Shown: positions 17,499 to 26,145, numbered from the stretch's first letter. The stretch: 64,000 nt of DNA from JAWBMQ01 sp038828875 (GCA_038828875.1 JAWBMQ010000004.1:59684-123683); one strand, 5' to 3'. Program-made: numbers and translations. Notes: generated by a model not told the origin, from the sequence alone.

Positions 17499-18497
17499 AT
17501 GAAAATCATAAAAAACATTGAGCTTGTGCAAAACAAAAATTTTCTCAACAACATTATTGGATTAGAAAAAGAAAAAGAATTAATTAAATCAGCATTGCTT
17601 TCGGAACATCATATTTTACTCGTTGGACCGCCAGGAACAGGAAAGACTACAATTGCTAAATCGATAGCTAAATTGCTTCCTGATGAAGAACTTTATGAAG
17701 CTGGTGGTTTTATATTTGAAAAAGATTCAATATTGTATGATCTTTTCAAAGAGAATGCTAAGAAAAAATTAGTCAAAGGAATTGAAAGATTTGTAAGAGT
17801 ACAAGGCAGTCCTGATCTAATTGCAGAAGATCTTCTAGGAGATATTGATCCTGAAAAAGCATTAAAGTATGGAGCATTTAGTTTAGAAGCGTTTAAACCA
17901 GGAAAAATATTTCGTGCCAATCAAGGAATTCTTTTCTTCGATGAAATCAACAGAGCTCCTGAAAAGGTTCAAAATTCTTTACTTCAAGTAATGGCTGAAA
18001 AGAAAGCAACCATTGGTAGTTACGAAATTGATTTTCCGTTAGATTTTATTCTCATTGCAACTATGAATCCAGATGATGCTTCTACTGAAACATTATCAGA
18101 TGTAATTCTCGATAGATTTGATGTAATTTACATTGATTATCCTAAAAGTTTAGAAGACGAAATAAAGATTGTTGAATTAAATGCAAAATCTTTCGATGTA
18201 AATGTAAGTAAAGAAATGAAACAACTTATAGTTGGCTTTGTAAGAAGCTTAAGAACAGAAGAATTTGAGAAAAAACCTAGTGTAAGAGCAAGCATAAATC
18301 TTTTCTCTAGAAGTTGTGCTACTGCTGCAATAAAGGGAAGAAAATACTTATTAATTGAAGATATAGAAGAAAATATCATTTCTGTAATCGCTCATAGAGT
18401 TCGCTTAAAACCTTCATTCAGATATTCAAAAAACATTGAAGAATACATTTTGCAAAAATGGATTAGTTATGTAAAAAAACAGGGTGATTATCTTTAG
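17499..18497 (+). CDS. MoxR/Mg-chelatase-I-like AAA+ ATPase, partner of the VWA protein
   Basis: AAA+ ATPases of this group act as chaperones that remodel or insert metals into target proteins together with a VWA partner. The 332 aa protein has Walker A VGPPGTGKTT near residue 42, Walker B ILFFDEINRAPEKVQ near residue 143, sensor-1 ATMNPD and sensor-2 VRASINLF. Together these resemble BchI and MoxR. The following VWA gene starts 14 bases before this gene ends, which indicates translational coupling. No chlorophyll or cobalamin biosynthesis gene is near, so a general MoxR-like role is more likely than metal chelation. Confidence 0.86.
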   Translation: MKIIKNIELVQNKNFLNNIIGLEKEKELIKSALLSEHHILLVGPPGTGKTTIAKSIAKLLPDEELYEAGGFIFEKDSILYDLFKENAKKKLVKGIERFVRVQGSPDLIAEDLLGDIDPEKALKYGAFSLEAFKPGKIFRANQGILFFDEINRAPEKVQNSLLQVMAEKKATIGSYEIDFPLDFILIATMNPDDASTETLSDVILDRFDVIYIDYPKSLEDEIKIVELNAKSFDVNVSKEMKQLIVGFVRSLRTEEFEKKPSVRASINLFSRSCATAAIKGRKYLLIEDIEENIISVIAHRVRLKPSFRYSKNIEEYILQKWISYVKKQGDYL

Positions 18498-19641
18498 CAT
18501 AGCTAATGAGAAAAAAGAAAAATTAAAAGATATTAATGATAACATAAGTGATTCAGAAAGTGCTACTGAAAAAAATCAAGAAAGGAACAATTCTGAAGGA
18601 AAAAAATTGTTAGCTACTGAGGAAGAAATGTTAGCTGAATCTAAAGTGTTAAACGAATTAATTAATTCGGGGACTAAGATCGATTTAAATTTGTTAAACA
18701 ATTACATAATAAACAACTTTTCTCAAATAAAAGATAAATTTTCATCAGAATTTTTCAAAGATGTTTCAGGTTTCAGCAAAGAAGAAATTGAAAAAAATCT
18801 GAAGTACAATGAATTCAAACAACAATTGCAAAAGAACATTAACAACACAATAAAAAAGATAAAGGAAGATTCAAAAGAGATTGATTTAACTTTAATCGAA
18901 TATTTAAAGGATTTAGATTTATTGAACCTTAAAGAAACATTTGGATATAGAAAAGGAAAAAGAAAATCAAATTATGGTGAAGAAATTGATACTGAGAAAT
19001 ATAAAAAAAAGCCTTTCAAACAAATAGATATAAGGAAAACAATAAAAGAAGCAATAAGACACACTAAACAAGAATTAACAAAGGATGATCTAATTGTCAA
19101 AGAATTAGGAAGTAAAAAAGAAAGTTACATTTACATTCTTCTAGATTGTAGTTCTAGTATGCAAGGTAAAAAAATATATATCGCTAAAAAAGCTGCAATT
19201 AGTGTTGCATATAAAGCAATAAAAGAAAGAAATTTAATCGGTTTAATAGGCTTCAACGATGATATTTCATTACACATTCCTTTAACAACTAATTTTCACG
19301 ATATTTTAAAAGGAATTATTTCATTATCTCCTAACTCTAAAACCAACATTTCAATAGCATTGGAAAAAGCAGTTTTAGAATTAACAAATAAAAAAGGAAT
19401 TAAGCACATTATTTTAATTTCTGATGTTTTAGAAACTGTAGATTATGATAAAGTTTACAAAACCATTTCTTTAGCTAAAAGTGAAAATATAACAATAAGT
19501 GTGATAGGTACTGAATTGAATGTTCAAGGAAAAGAATTATCTCAATACATTGTAAATTTTACTGAAGGAAAATATTATCAATTTAAGTTAGATCAATTAG
19601 AAGAAATAGTTTTAGAAGATTACTATTCTTTTTCAAAATAA
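18484..19641 (+). CDS. VWA-domain protein coupled to MoxR-like ATPase
   Basis: VWA proteins present a metal-dependent binding site to partners and work with MoxR-type ATPases. The first 170 residues are charged and helical. The VWA domain starts near residue 215 with the intact MIDAS motif DCSSSM; later elements are NSKTNIS (the MIDAS Thr) and LISDVLE. This is the BchD/ViaA-like half of an AAA-VWA pair. The start is uncertain: GTG at 18484 gives a 14-bp overlap with the ATPase gene, and no ATG occurs until codon 49. No signal peptide is visible, so the complex is probably cytoplasmic. Confidence 0.83.
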   Translation: MIIFSIANEKKEKLKDINDNISDSESATEKNQERNNSEGKKLLATEEEMLAESKVLNELINSGTKIDLNLLNNYIINNFSQIKDKFSSEFFKDVSGFSKEEIEKNLKYNEFKQQLQKNINNTIKKIKEDSKEIDLTLIEYLKDLDLLNLKETFGYRKGKRKSNYGEEIDTEKYKKKPFKQIDIRKTIKEAIRHTKQELTKDDLIVKELGSKKESYIYILLDCSSSMQGKKIYIAKKAAISVAYKAIKERNLIGLIGFNDDISLHIPLTTNFHDILKGIISLSPNSKTNISIALEKAVLELTNKKGIKHIILISDVLETVDYDKVYKTISLAKSENITISVIGTELNVQGKELSQYIVNFTEGKYYQFKLDQLEEIVLEDYYSFSK

Positions 19642-19655
19642 AAAGTAAAAGAAAT

Positions 19656-20705
19656 TTAATCAATAAAATCAATACCTAATTCATCTTCATCAAGATCTCT
19701 ATACTTCTTGCTTATCCCAAAAATTTGTCTTGATTTTACTCCAGTAACTATGATTAAAACTCTTAAATTTCTACCTAAATCTTTACTTATCTGAGCTCCC
19801 CAAATAATTACTGCATCAGGATTCAACTTTTGAGAAATACTTTCAACAACTTTTTTAGCTTCAGCTAAACTTAAATCTTCTCCTCCTGAAACATTAATTA
19901 ATGCCGCTTTTCCTCCTGAAATATCTACATCCAACAACGGATTATTGAGAGCTTTTTCAACTGCTTCTTCTGCTCTATTCTCTGTATCGCTTTCTCCAAG
20001 ACCAATTAAAGCAACTCCTCCCTCTTTCATAACTGTTTTAACATCAGCAAAATCTACATTTATTAAACCTGTCTTAGTTATCATATCAGAAATTCCTTTA
20101 ACAGCATTTGTTAAAATCTCATCAGCAACTTTAAAAGCTATGTTTATTGAAAGGTTTGGAATCAATTCTAATAATTTATCATTAGGAATAACAATAACAG
20201 TATCTGAATTTTTCTGTAATTTTAACAATCCTTGCATTGCATTTTCTTTTCTTGCTTTTCCTTCCATAGAAAAAGGCATAGTAACTATAGAAATTACTAA
20301 AGCTCCTTGCTTTTTTGCAACTTCTGCAACTACTGGTGCCGCTCCTGTACCTGTACCACCGCCTAAACCACAGGTAATAAAAACTAAATCAGAGTTTTCT
20401 AATGCTAATCTTAAATCTCCTAAACTTTCTTTAGCAGCATCTTCACCAACCTTAGGATTAGCTCCAGCCCCTAAACCTCTAGTTAATTCTTTTCCAATTA
20501 GAATCTTTTTATTAGCTTGAGTATAAAGTAAATCTTGAGCATCAGTATTTATTGCAATAGTTTCAGCACCTTCGATTCCAACTTGAGAGATTCTATCAAT
20601 AGTATTGTTTCCTCCTCCACCAATACCTACTATTTTTATTCTTGTTTTTTGATTTTCTACTATCTTTCTCAATTCTTCATCAACGTTATTGTAATTAATA
20701 GGCAT
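19656..20705 (-). CDS. ftsZ: Cell-division GTPase FtsZ
   Basis: FtsZ polymerises into the division ring. The 349 aa protein has IKIVGIGGGGNNTIDR, the tubulin signature CGLGGGTGTGAAPVVAEVA near residue 115, TMPFSMEGKAR and the N-x-D-x-x-D-type GTPase contact (TGLINVDFADV). The C-terminus ends DEDELGIDFID, similar to the short conserved tails of archaeal FtsZ. GTP binding and catalytic residues are intact. A GAGGGGAT ribosome binding site precedes the ATG. A palindrome overlaps its predicted transcription start (20721-20741). No SepF or other division gene is visible in the window. Confidence 0.96.
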   Translation of the reverse strand: MPINYNNVDEELRKIVENQKTRIKIVGIGGGGNNTIDRISQVGIEGAETIAINTDAQDLLYTQANKKILIGKELTRGLGAGANPKVGEDAAKESLGDLRLALENSDLVFITCGLGGGTGTGAAPVVAEVAKKQGALVISIVTMPFSMEGKARKENAMQGLLKLQKNSDTVIVIPNDKLLELIPNLSINIAFKVADEILTNAVKGISDMITKTGLINVDFADVKTVMKEGGVALIGLGESDTENRAEEAVEKALNNPLLDVDISGGKAALINVSGGEDLSLAEAKKVVESISQKLNPDAVIIWGAQISKDLGRNLRVLIIVTGVKSRQIFGISKKYRDLDEDELGIDFID

Positions 20706-20720
20706 ATTATCCCCTCTTAC

Positions 20721-20741
20721 ATTCCTTTATTTATAAGGAAT
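20721..20741. promoter_or_regulatory. Inverted repeat over the ftsZ transcription start
   Basis: Arms ATTCCTT (20721-20727) and AAGGAAT (20735-20741) flank a 7-nt spacer. The TATA box at 20747-20754 places the minus-strand start near 20725, inside the repeat. A bound protein here would block initiation, so it is a candidate operator. Confidence 0.5.
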
Positions 20742-20746
20742 TGAAA

Positions 20747-20754
20747 TTTATAAA
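20747..20754 (-). promoter_or_regulatory. TATA box of ftsZ
   Basis: TTTATAAA inside a longer AAATTTATAAATTT block lies about 45 nt before the ftsZ ATG. That leaves a leader of about 20 nt carrying the ribosome binding site. Confidence 0.55.
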
Positions 20755-20819
20755 TTTTCTTTAATTATACTAACTAATCCAAGAAATTAAGAAGAAAAAA
20801 GAAATAATTATTTTTTAGT

Positions 20820-21509
20820 TTATTGGGTGTTTTCTTTAGATACTTCTGAAAGTTTCAATTCTTCAAGATTGTAATTCTTAACTTCTTCAACAAATTTACT
20901 ATGTAAAAGAATCTGTCTATTTGTTGGCATTTCAATAAGCTTAAACATTCTTACTTTATAAGTATTTATTGCTGAAAGTTTATTAGCTTTTTGTTTCAAA
21001 TCATTAGCAATTTTTTCATTTAAAACTTCGTTAACTAATTCTACATAGTTATGAGTTTCTGCATATTTAGTCATTAAATATCTAGCTTGTTTTCTTAATT
21101 TTGTGGCAACAGAATTACTAACTAAATTTTGAGTAATTATTAATAATTTAAAAATAACATATTTTCCATCTGCAGTTTTTATAATAAAAGAATCATCAAT
21201 TTTGCTTTTTCTCTTTCTAACCATCTTTTTAACCATAGCATTCAACATTCTTATTCCAACTACTTGAGCAATAGCTGTATTGCCTTCGTTCCTAACTACT
21301 TTAAAAACTACATTGTAAATCTGTTTTCTAGGATCATTTGTTAAAGACATCAAATTTAAATCAATAACCTTTCCAATGGTATTTTGAACTTCTTCACCTA
21401 ATATTTCTCCTACCACTTGCTCTCCAAAAACTTCACTACATTTTACAGGAAACCATTTTTTTCTTTTCCATTTAAGCATTAAATCTGCAGTACTTGTTTT
21501 TTTAGCCAT
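20820..21509 (-). CDS. rps1e: 30S ribosomal protein eS1 (S3Ae)
   Basis: eS1 is an archaeal/eukaryotic small-subunit protein near the mRNA exit. The 229 aa sequence begins with the typical KWKRKKWFPVKCSEVFGE and contains VGEILGEEVQNTIGKVIDLNLMSL, RRK-like MVRKRKSKID and KLRKQARYLM. Length and start fit the family. A GGTGAT Shine-Dalgarno lies four bases before the ATG and an AT-rich box (CTTTATATTTAA) lies about 30 nt further upstream. Confidence 0.95.
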   Translation of the reverse strand: MAKKTSTADLMLKWKRKKWFPVKCSEVFGEQVVGEILGEEVQNTIGKVIDLNLMSLTNDPRKQIYNVVFKVVRNEGNTAIAQVVGIRMLNAMVKKMVRKRKSKIDDSFIIKTADGKYVIFKLLIITQNLVSNSVATKLRKQARYLMTKYAETHNYVELVNEVLNEKIANDLKQKANKLSAINTYKVRMFKLIEMPTNRQILLHSKFVEEVKNYNLEELKLSEVSKENTQ

Positions 21510-21647
21510 CTTATCACCATTAAAATTAAATATAAAGTTCTATTTAAAAAATGGAAAATTGATGTATTTTTAAATGTTTTCAATGTTTTTCCAGTATTAC
21601 CTAACAAAAGCAACTATTTTTTAAATTCAATTCTTCATTTATAAACT

Positions 21648-22196
21648 ATGACAATTCAACTGTATAAATGCATAAACGATGAAAAAAAACTCAAAGCAAT
21701 TTCATCAGAAACCAGATTAAAGATTCTAAAATTATTAGCAAAAAAACCTATGACTTTAACAGAACTTAGCGAAATTCTTGAATTAAAAAAAACCACAGTT
21801 TTAGAACATTTACAAATTTTGATGAATTCTAATCTAATTGTCAGAGAAAATACCGACAGAAAGTGGAAATATTATGAACTTTCTCTAGATGGAAAACGCA
21901 TCTTAAGAGAACTTATGCCAAGTGATGTATTCGTTTCAATCTTTTCATTGCTAATATTATTTGTTTTGAAAACTATAATATATTTTAAAGAAAAAACACC
22001 ACAAGTAAAAGCAGTAGCACTAAGGGCAATGAGTTATGAAACTCAACAAACTAGCTTAAGTTTTTCATTTTTATTAACAATTTTGATCATTATTTTTGCA
22101 ACGTTAACGCTCTTTTTTGTTTATTTTAGAGTAAAACTATATTTTAAAATTAAAAAATTAAAACAAAATGAAAAAGGTGAAACAAATGAAAATTGA
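21648..22196 (+). CDS. Membrane-anchored winged-helix (ArsR-like) regulator
   Basis: The N-terminal 80 residues form a winged helix: ISSETRLKILKLLAKKP, MTLTELSEILELKKTTVLEHLQIL and a wing with WKYYELS. Two hydrophobic segments follow (about 90-110 and 140-160), so the DNA-binding domain is tethered to the cytoplasmic face of the membrane. It overlaps the SIMPL-domain gene by 11 bases, and the two membrane proteins are probably co-expressed. One-component membrane regulators of this type are frequent in archaea, but the ligand or signal is unknown. A box TTTTTTAAAT about 27 nt before the ATG suggests a leaderless start. Confidence 0.78.
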   Translation: MTIQLYKCINDEKKLKAISSETRLKILKLLAKKPMTLTELSEILELKKTTVLEHLQILMNSNLIVRENTDRKWKYYELSLDGKRILRELMPSDVFVSIFSLLILFVLKTIIYFKEKTPQVKAVALRAMSYETQQTSLSFSFLLTILIIIFATLTLFFVYFRVKLYFKIKKLKQNEKGETNEN

Positions 22197-22902
22197 AAAA
22201 GAAAGCAATCAAACGATTTGGTTAGTATTTGGCATAGCATTTCTTTTCTTAGGATTGTTCCTAGGAAATATGATGCAAAATAAAGAAAACAATGTCAGCA
22301 AAATAAACATTTATCAACAAGTTGAAAAGAAAGTAATGCCTGATGAAGCAATTGTAGTTTTTTCAATAATAACTGAAGCAAAGGATGCTAAAACAGCAGT
22401 AGATGAAAACACAAAAATCAACAATAAATTGATGGATGTTTTCAAGAACTATAAAGTAGAAACTGAACAATTTTATGTAAATAAAAAACAAAGATGGAAT
22501 AAAGAAAAAGAACAATTTGAAGACGATGGTTATACTGTAACTAACACATTTAAAGTCACTACAAAACCTGATGATTTAGGAAATGTTATTAATTTAGGAA
22601 TAAGTAATGGTGCTAACTCTGTAAATTATATTGATTTTAGAGTTTCTGACAAAAGAAAAGAGGAATTGAATCAAGAATTGCTAAGTGAAGCAATAATAAA
22701 GGCTAAAGAAAAGGCAAAAACTATTGCAGAAAAAGCAAACTTGAAAATTGTAAGAATTTTAGAAATCACTCCTAGCGAGATAAATTATCCATTTTATAGA
22801 AGTGCAGCAATGGGAAAAGATCTTTCTTCAGAAAATATTAACCTTCAACCTACTGAAGAGACTTTAAGATATAGCGTAAACGTAGTTTTTGAAATAAAAT
22901 AA
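22186..22902 (+). CDS. SIMPL-domain (DUF541) membrane-anchored protein
   Basis: The 238 aa protein has an N-terminal membrane anchor (WLVFGIAFLFLGLFLGNMM) and an extracellular SIMPL domain: VEKKVMPDEAIVVFSIITEA, DFRVSDKRKEELNQELLSEAI and AKEKAKTIAEKANLKI. Bacterial SIMPL proteins form ring oligomers with a role in oxidative stress or envelope homeostasis; the archaeal role is unknown. The ATG at 22186 follows AAGGTGA. The upstream ATG at 22168 lies before this ribosome binding site and is unlikely. Confidence 0.85.
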   Translation: MKIEKESNQTIWLVFGIAFLFLGLFLGNMMQNKENNVSKINIYQQVEKKVMPDEAIVVFSIITEAKDAKTAVDENTKINNKLMDVFKNYKVETEQFYVNKKQRWNKEKEQFEDDGYTVTNTFKVTTKPDDLGNVINLGISNGANSVNYIDFRVSDKRKEELNQELLSEAIIKAKEKAKTIAEKANLKIVRILEITPSEINYPFYRSAAMGKDLSSENINLQPTEETLRYSVNVVFEIK

Positions 22903-22914
22903 AAAAGTAAGAAA

Positions 22915-24036
22915 TCATCCAAACATATTAATTTCCATTTTTTCTTCTTTTTTGTTTTTAACTTTATCAATCGCTTTTAAAAAATCATCCATGATCACTT
23001 TATCTCGGTTCTCTCTTATCGCAAAATAGCCTGCTTCTACACACACTGATTTGATCTCTGCACCACTCATACCTAACAATAATTCAGCTAATTTGTCATA
23101 ATTTATTCTTTTAACATTCATATTTTTTATATGAATTTTCAGAATTTCTATAACTTGCTCCTTCTTCTTAGGCAAAGGCACTTCAATAATTCTACTAAAT
23201 CTTCCTGGACGAAGAATTGCTGGATCAAGAATATCTATTCTGTTTGTAGCAGCAATAATTTTAACATTATCTAATGGCTTAAAACCATCAATTTCTGCTA
23301 AAAGTTGCATAAAAGTTCTTTGAACTTCTCTTTCTCCTGAAGTTCCTAATTCAATTCTTTTAGATGCTATAGAATCTATTTCATCAATAAAAACTATAGT
23401 TGGTGCTTTTTTTCTTGCTAAATCAAATATATTTCTAACTAATTTTGCACCTTCTCCAATAAATTTTTGCACTAATTCAGAACCCACAATCTCTATAAAA
23501 ACTGCATTAGTTTCACTTGCTACTGCTTTAGCAATCAAAGTTTTTCCTGTTCCTGGAGGACCATAGAGTAAAACTCCTTTAGGTGGTTCAATACCTATTT
23601 TTTCAAATAACTCTGGTTTCTTCAAAGGCAATTCGACTACTTCTCTAACTTCTCTAATAACATCATCTAATCCTCCAACATCGCTCCATTTTACTTTAGG
23701 TTTTTCCATAATAACAAAAGATTCTGCACTTAAATCTAAATCAACGTCTATTTTATCAACAATATTTAAATTATTTCTATCCGCTAAAACAGTATCTCCT
23801 GGATACAATTTTAAATTTTGATTAACTATAGAAACATAAAAATAATTACCATTTGGAATCTTTATAGTTGCATTATTCCCATTTATGGAAACAACTTCAC
23901 AAACCATCAATGGTGGTTTCATCAATTCGTTTAATTGTTTTCTCAAGGTTTCGATAGTTTGTCTTAGAAATTTATTTTCCTGAATTAAAGATTCTACATA
24001 ATAATTTTGTTCAGAATTATCTATATTGCTTGACAT
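22915..24036 (-). CDS. pan: Proteasome-activating nucleotidase PAN
   Basis: PAN is the hexameric AAA+ ATPase that unfolds substrates and opens the 20S proteasome. The 373 aa protein has an N-terminal coiled coil (about 10-42), an OB domain (about 45-95) and an AAA domain with GPPGTGKT near residue 162, IVFIDEID near residue 217 and LRPGRFSRI. The order is that of PAN, not Cdc48. The C-terminus ends NMFG. PAN normally ends with the HbYX gate-opening motif; here Phe takes the place of Tyr. No 20S proteasome subunit is in the window. Confidence 0.92.
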   Translation of the reverse strand: MSSNIDNSEQNYYVESLIQENKFLRQTIETLRKQLNELMKPPLMVCEVVSINGNNATIKIPNGNYFYVSIVNQNLKLYPGDTVLADRNNLNIVDKIDVDLDLSAESFVIMEKPKVKWSDVGGLDDVIREVREVVELPLKKPELFEKIGIEPPKGVLLYGPPGTGKTLIAKAVASETNAVFIEIVGSELVQKFIGEGAKLVRNIFDLARKKAPTIVFIDEIDSIASKRIELGTSGEREVQRTFMQLLAEIDGFKPLDNVKIIAATNRIDILDPAILRPGRFSRIIEVPLPKKKEQVIEILKIHIKNMNVKRINYDKLAELLLGMSGAEIKSVCVEAGYFAIRENRDKVIMDDFLKAIDKVKNKKEEKMEINMFG

Positions 24037-24176
24037 GTTAAATCTTGAAATTAATCTTAATTTTTAAATTTTATTTATTTTTTCATCTATTTTTTTATTT
24101 ATTTTCGAACATTTTTTTCTTAATTTTTCCTAGTTCAGTCAAAAAATATTTAAAATAATGAAAATACCATTTAAGT

Positions 24177-24593
24177 ATGAAAGAAGAAGAATATCTAAAA
24201 CTTTTGGAAAAAGCATATTCACAGATCCCTCAGTTAGATGAAGCAAGTATGAGATTAAAAATTCCAGAAGTAGAGGCAGAGATAGAAGGAAATAAAACTT
24301 TATTAAGAAACATTAGACAGATTGCAAAAATAATTAATAGAGATCCTGAACATTTATTAAAATACTTCATGAAAAAATATGCTACTCCTGGACAATTGCT
24401 TCCAAAATTTGGAGTATTGAACAGAAAAGTCCCATTGAATGAATTAGATCAAGTTTTAAAAAATTACATTGATGAATTCGTTATATGTCCTGTTTGTAAA
24501 AGCCCTGACACTGATATAATTCCAAATGGAGCGTATGGAACTTTGAAATGTAAAGCTTGCGGTTCTAAAACTACCATAAAAATAAAACTTTAA
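24177..24593 (+). CDS. eif2b: Translation initiation factor aIF2 beta subunit
   Basis: aIF2 delivers initiator tRNA to the small subunit; beta binds gamma through its N-terminal helix. The 138 aa protein has the N-terminal helix (YLKLLEKAYSQIP), the central alpha-beta domain (LRNIRQIAKIINRDPEHLLKYFMKKYATPGQL) and a C-terminal zinc ribbon with CPVC and CKAC. Length is normal for archaea. A TATA-like box (ATATTTAAAAT) lies about 26 nt before the ATG, which suggests a leaderless message. Confidence 0.95.
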   Translation: MKEEEYLKLLEKAYSQIPQLDEASMRLKIPEVEAEIEGNKTLLRNIRQIAKIINRDPEHLLKYFMKKYATPGQLLPKFGVLNRKVPLNELDQVLKNYIDEFVICPVCKSPDTDIIPNGAYGTLKCKACGSKTTIKIKL

Positions 24594-24595
24594 TT

Positions 24596-25270
24596 TTAAT
24601 TTTTCTTTAATATTCTTACTCCTAAATACACAATCCAAGTATCAAGATAATCTAATAGAAATTCAACTATTGTTGTAGTTATGAATATTTGAAGATAAAC
24701 AAAAAAATCTACAATACCAAAAAAAGCAACAGTAACAAAAATAAAATTATCTATAATTTGACCAACCTTAGTAGAAAAGTTATTCCTAAACCAAAGTTTT
24801 GTTTTTTTCTTTTTAAAAAAATTAAACAATTCTACAGAAATGTAACCTGAAGCAATAAAAGCAATCCAACTAGCAATTGCAATTCGTGGAGTAAAATTAA
24901 AGATTTGTTTCATATGTTCTTGAATGAAATCATTTTCAGAAGGAGTATAACTCAAATATACAAAACCTAGAACAAGAAACACAAATTGAGCTAGAAAACC
25001 TAGCCACACTGCTTTAATTCCTTCTTTCCTTCCATATACCTCTACGATAATTGAGTATAATACAAAAACTAATCCCATACTCATATTTGCTGCAGTCAGT
25101 TCAAAAGAAAATAAATTGTATAATTTTGCAACGCCTAAATTTGATGCAACAATTAGAATAGCTAAAGCTACAAAAGCACCTTCCTTTTTGAAAAACTTCA
25201 AAAATAAAAGAACAATAAAAGCTGAAACAAAAAATTCTAACAACATAATCAAAAAGTTGTGCCAGTACAT
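24596..25270 (-). CDS. VUT-family (YhhQ-like) queuosine/archaeosine precursor transporter
   Basis: VUT/ECF proteins import deazaguanine precursors of queuosine or archaeosine. The 224 aa protein has six to seven hydrophobic helices, and the family core VLYSIIVEVYGRKEGIKAVWLGF and WFRNNFSTKVGQIIDNFIF are visible. The Asp in the latter (D-N in QIIDN) is typical. It would let the cell salvage tRNA-modification precursors. It is divergent from tRNA-Thr, with a T/A-rich box about 27 nt before the ATG. Confidence 0.8.
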   Translation of the reverse strand: MYWHNFLIMLLEFFVSAFIVLLFLKFFKKEGAFVALAILIVASNLGVAKLYNLFSFELTAANMSMGLVFVLYSIIVEVYGRKEGIKAVWLGFLAQFVFLVLGFVYLSYTPSENDFIQEHMKQIFNFTPRIAIASWIAFIASGYISVELFNFFKKKKTKLWFRNNFSTKVGQIIDNFIFVTVAFFGIVDFFVYLQIFITTTIVEFLLDYLDTWIVYLGVRILKKN

Positions 25271-25325
25271 AACTAAAAGGTAATTGAAAAAAATTTAAAA
25301 ATATGCTTATATTTTTTTAAACTAT

Positions 25326-25397
25326 GCCTCAGTAGCTCAGTGGTAGAGCGGTTGCCTCGTAAGCAACAGGTCGGGGGTTCAAATCCCCCCTGGGGCT
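25326..25397 (+). tRNA. tRNA-Thr (anticodon CGU)
   Basis: The 72-nt gene folds into a full cloverleaf. The acceptor stem GCCTCAG pairs with CTGGGGC with one G-U pair, the D stem is GCTC/GAGC, the anticodon stem is GTTGC/GCAAC with loop CTCGTAA, and the T arm is CGGGGGTTCAAATCCCCC. The anticodon CGU reads ACG. No intron and no encoded CCA are seen. Confidence 0.95.
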
Positions 25398-25419
25398 TCA
25401 AACTGAGGAGATTATAATT

Positions 25420-26145
25420 ATGACTATAACTTTATTATTTCCCGCATATAATGAAGAAAAAAATGTAGAAAATACTATAAAACAAATTTATGAATTCTCA
25501 AAAAAGTATTCTTTTGAATTAGTTTTTTCTTTAGATGGATGCACAGACAACACATTAGAAAAATTAAAATTAGAACTTAAAAAATATAATCTTTCTGCAA
25601 AAATATTAGTGAGAAAGAAAAATATGGGAAAAGGAAAAACTGTAAAAGAAGGTATTATGAAAGTTAATACCGATTTAGTATTGATTAGCGATTTTGATCT
25701 TTCAACTCCTTTAGAAGAACTTGAAAAATTATTAAAATATATTGATGAGTATGATATTGTTATTGGAAGCAGATGGATTAATACAGATGAAATTAAAAAT
25801 ACTCCAAAAAGAAAAATAATGAGTTTTTTATCTATATTATTAATAAATTTATTGCTCAATTTAAAAGTAAAAGATTCTCAATGTGGCTTTAAGTTATTTA
25901 AAACAAAAATTGCAAAAGAAATATTTAAACTCTCAAAAATTAATAGATTTGGATATGACTTCGAAATATTATTGATTGCTAAACTAAATAAAATTAAATA
26001 TAAAGAAGTACCTGTTAGCTGGAGTTTCAATTCAAATTCTAAAGTAAAACTTGAATCATACTTTGTAACTTTAAAAGAACTAATATCTGTTTATTTAGAT
26101 TTGATTTTTAACCGAAAAAGATATTATATATCTAAAAAAAATTAA
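25420..26145 (+). CDS. Dolichyl-phosphate glycosyltransferase, ALG5-like GT2
   Basis: GT2 enzymes of this type transfer a sugar from a nucleotide sugar to a lipid phosphate carrier for N-glycosylation. The 241 aa protein has LLFPAYNEEKNVENTI, FSLDGCTDNT, NMGKGKTVKEGI, the acidic motif SDFDLSTPLEEL and the ALG5-typical SQCGFKLFKT. A C-terminal amphipathic segment may attach to the membrane. It begins 22 bases after tRNA-Thr with a GAGGAG Shine-Dalgarno and no obvious promoter between them, so the two may share a transcript. The many N-x-S/T sites in the window's surface proteins are a plausible end use. Confidence 0.84.
   Translation: MTITLLFPAYNEEKNVENTIKQIYEFSKKYSFELVFSLDGCTDNTLEKLKLELKKYNLSAKILVRKKNMGKGKTVKEGIMKVNTDLVLISDFDLSTPLEELEKLLKYIDEYDIVIGSRWINTDEIKNTPKRKIMSFLSILLINLLLNLKVKDSQCGFKLFKTKIAKEIFKLSKINRFGYDFEILLIAKLNKIKYKEVPVSWSFNSNSKVKLESYFVTLKELISVYLDLIFNRKRYYISKKN

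Noticed and set aside
19945..20520. Long open frame antisense to ftsZ (191 codons)
   Set aside because: It is a shadow of the conserved FtsZ gene; its composition is unlike a protein and it has no ribosome binding site or promoter.
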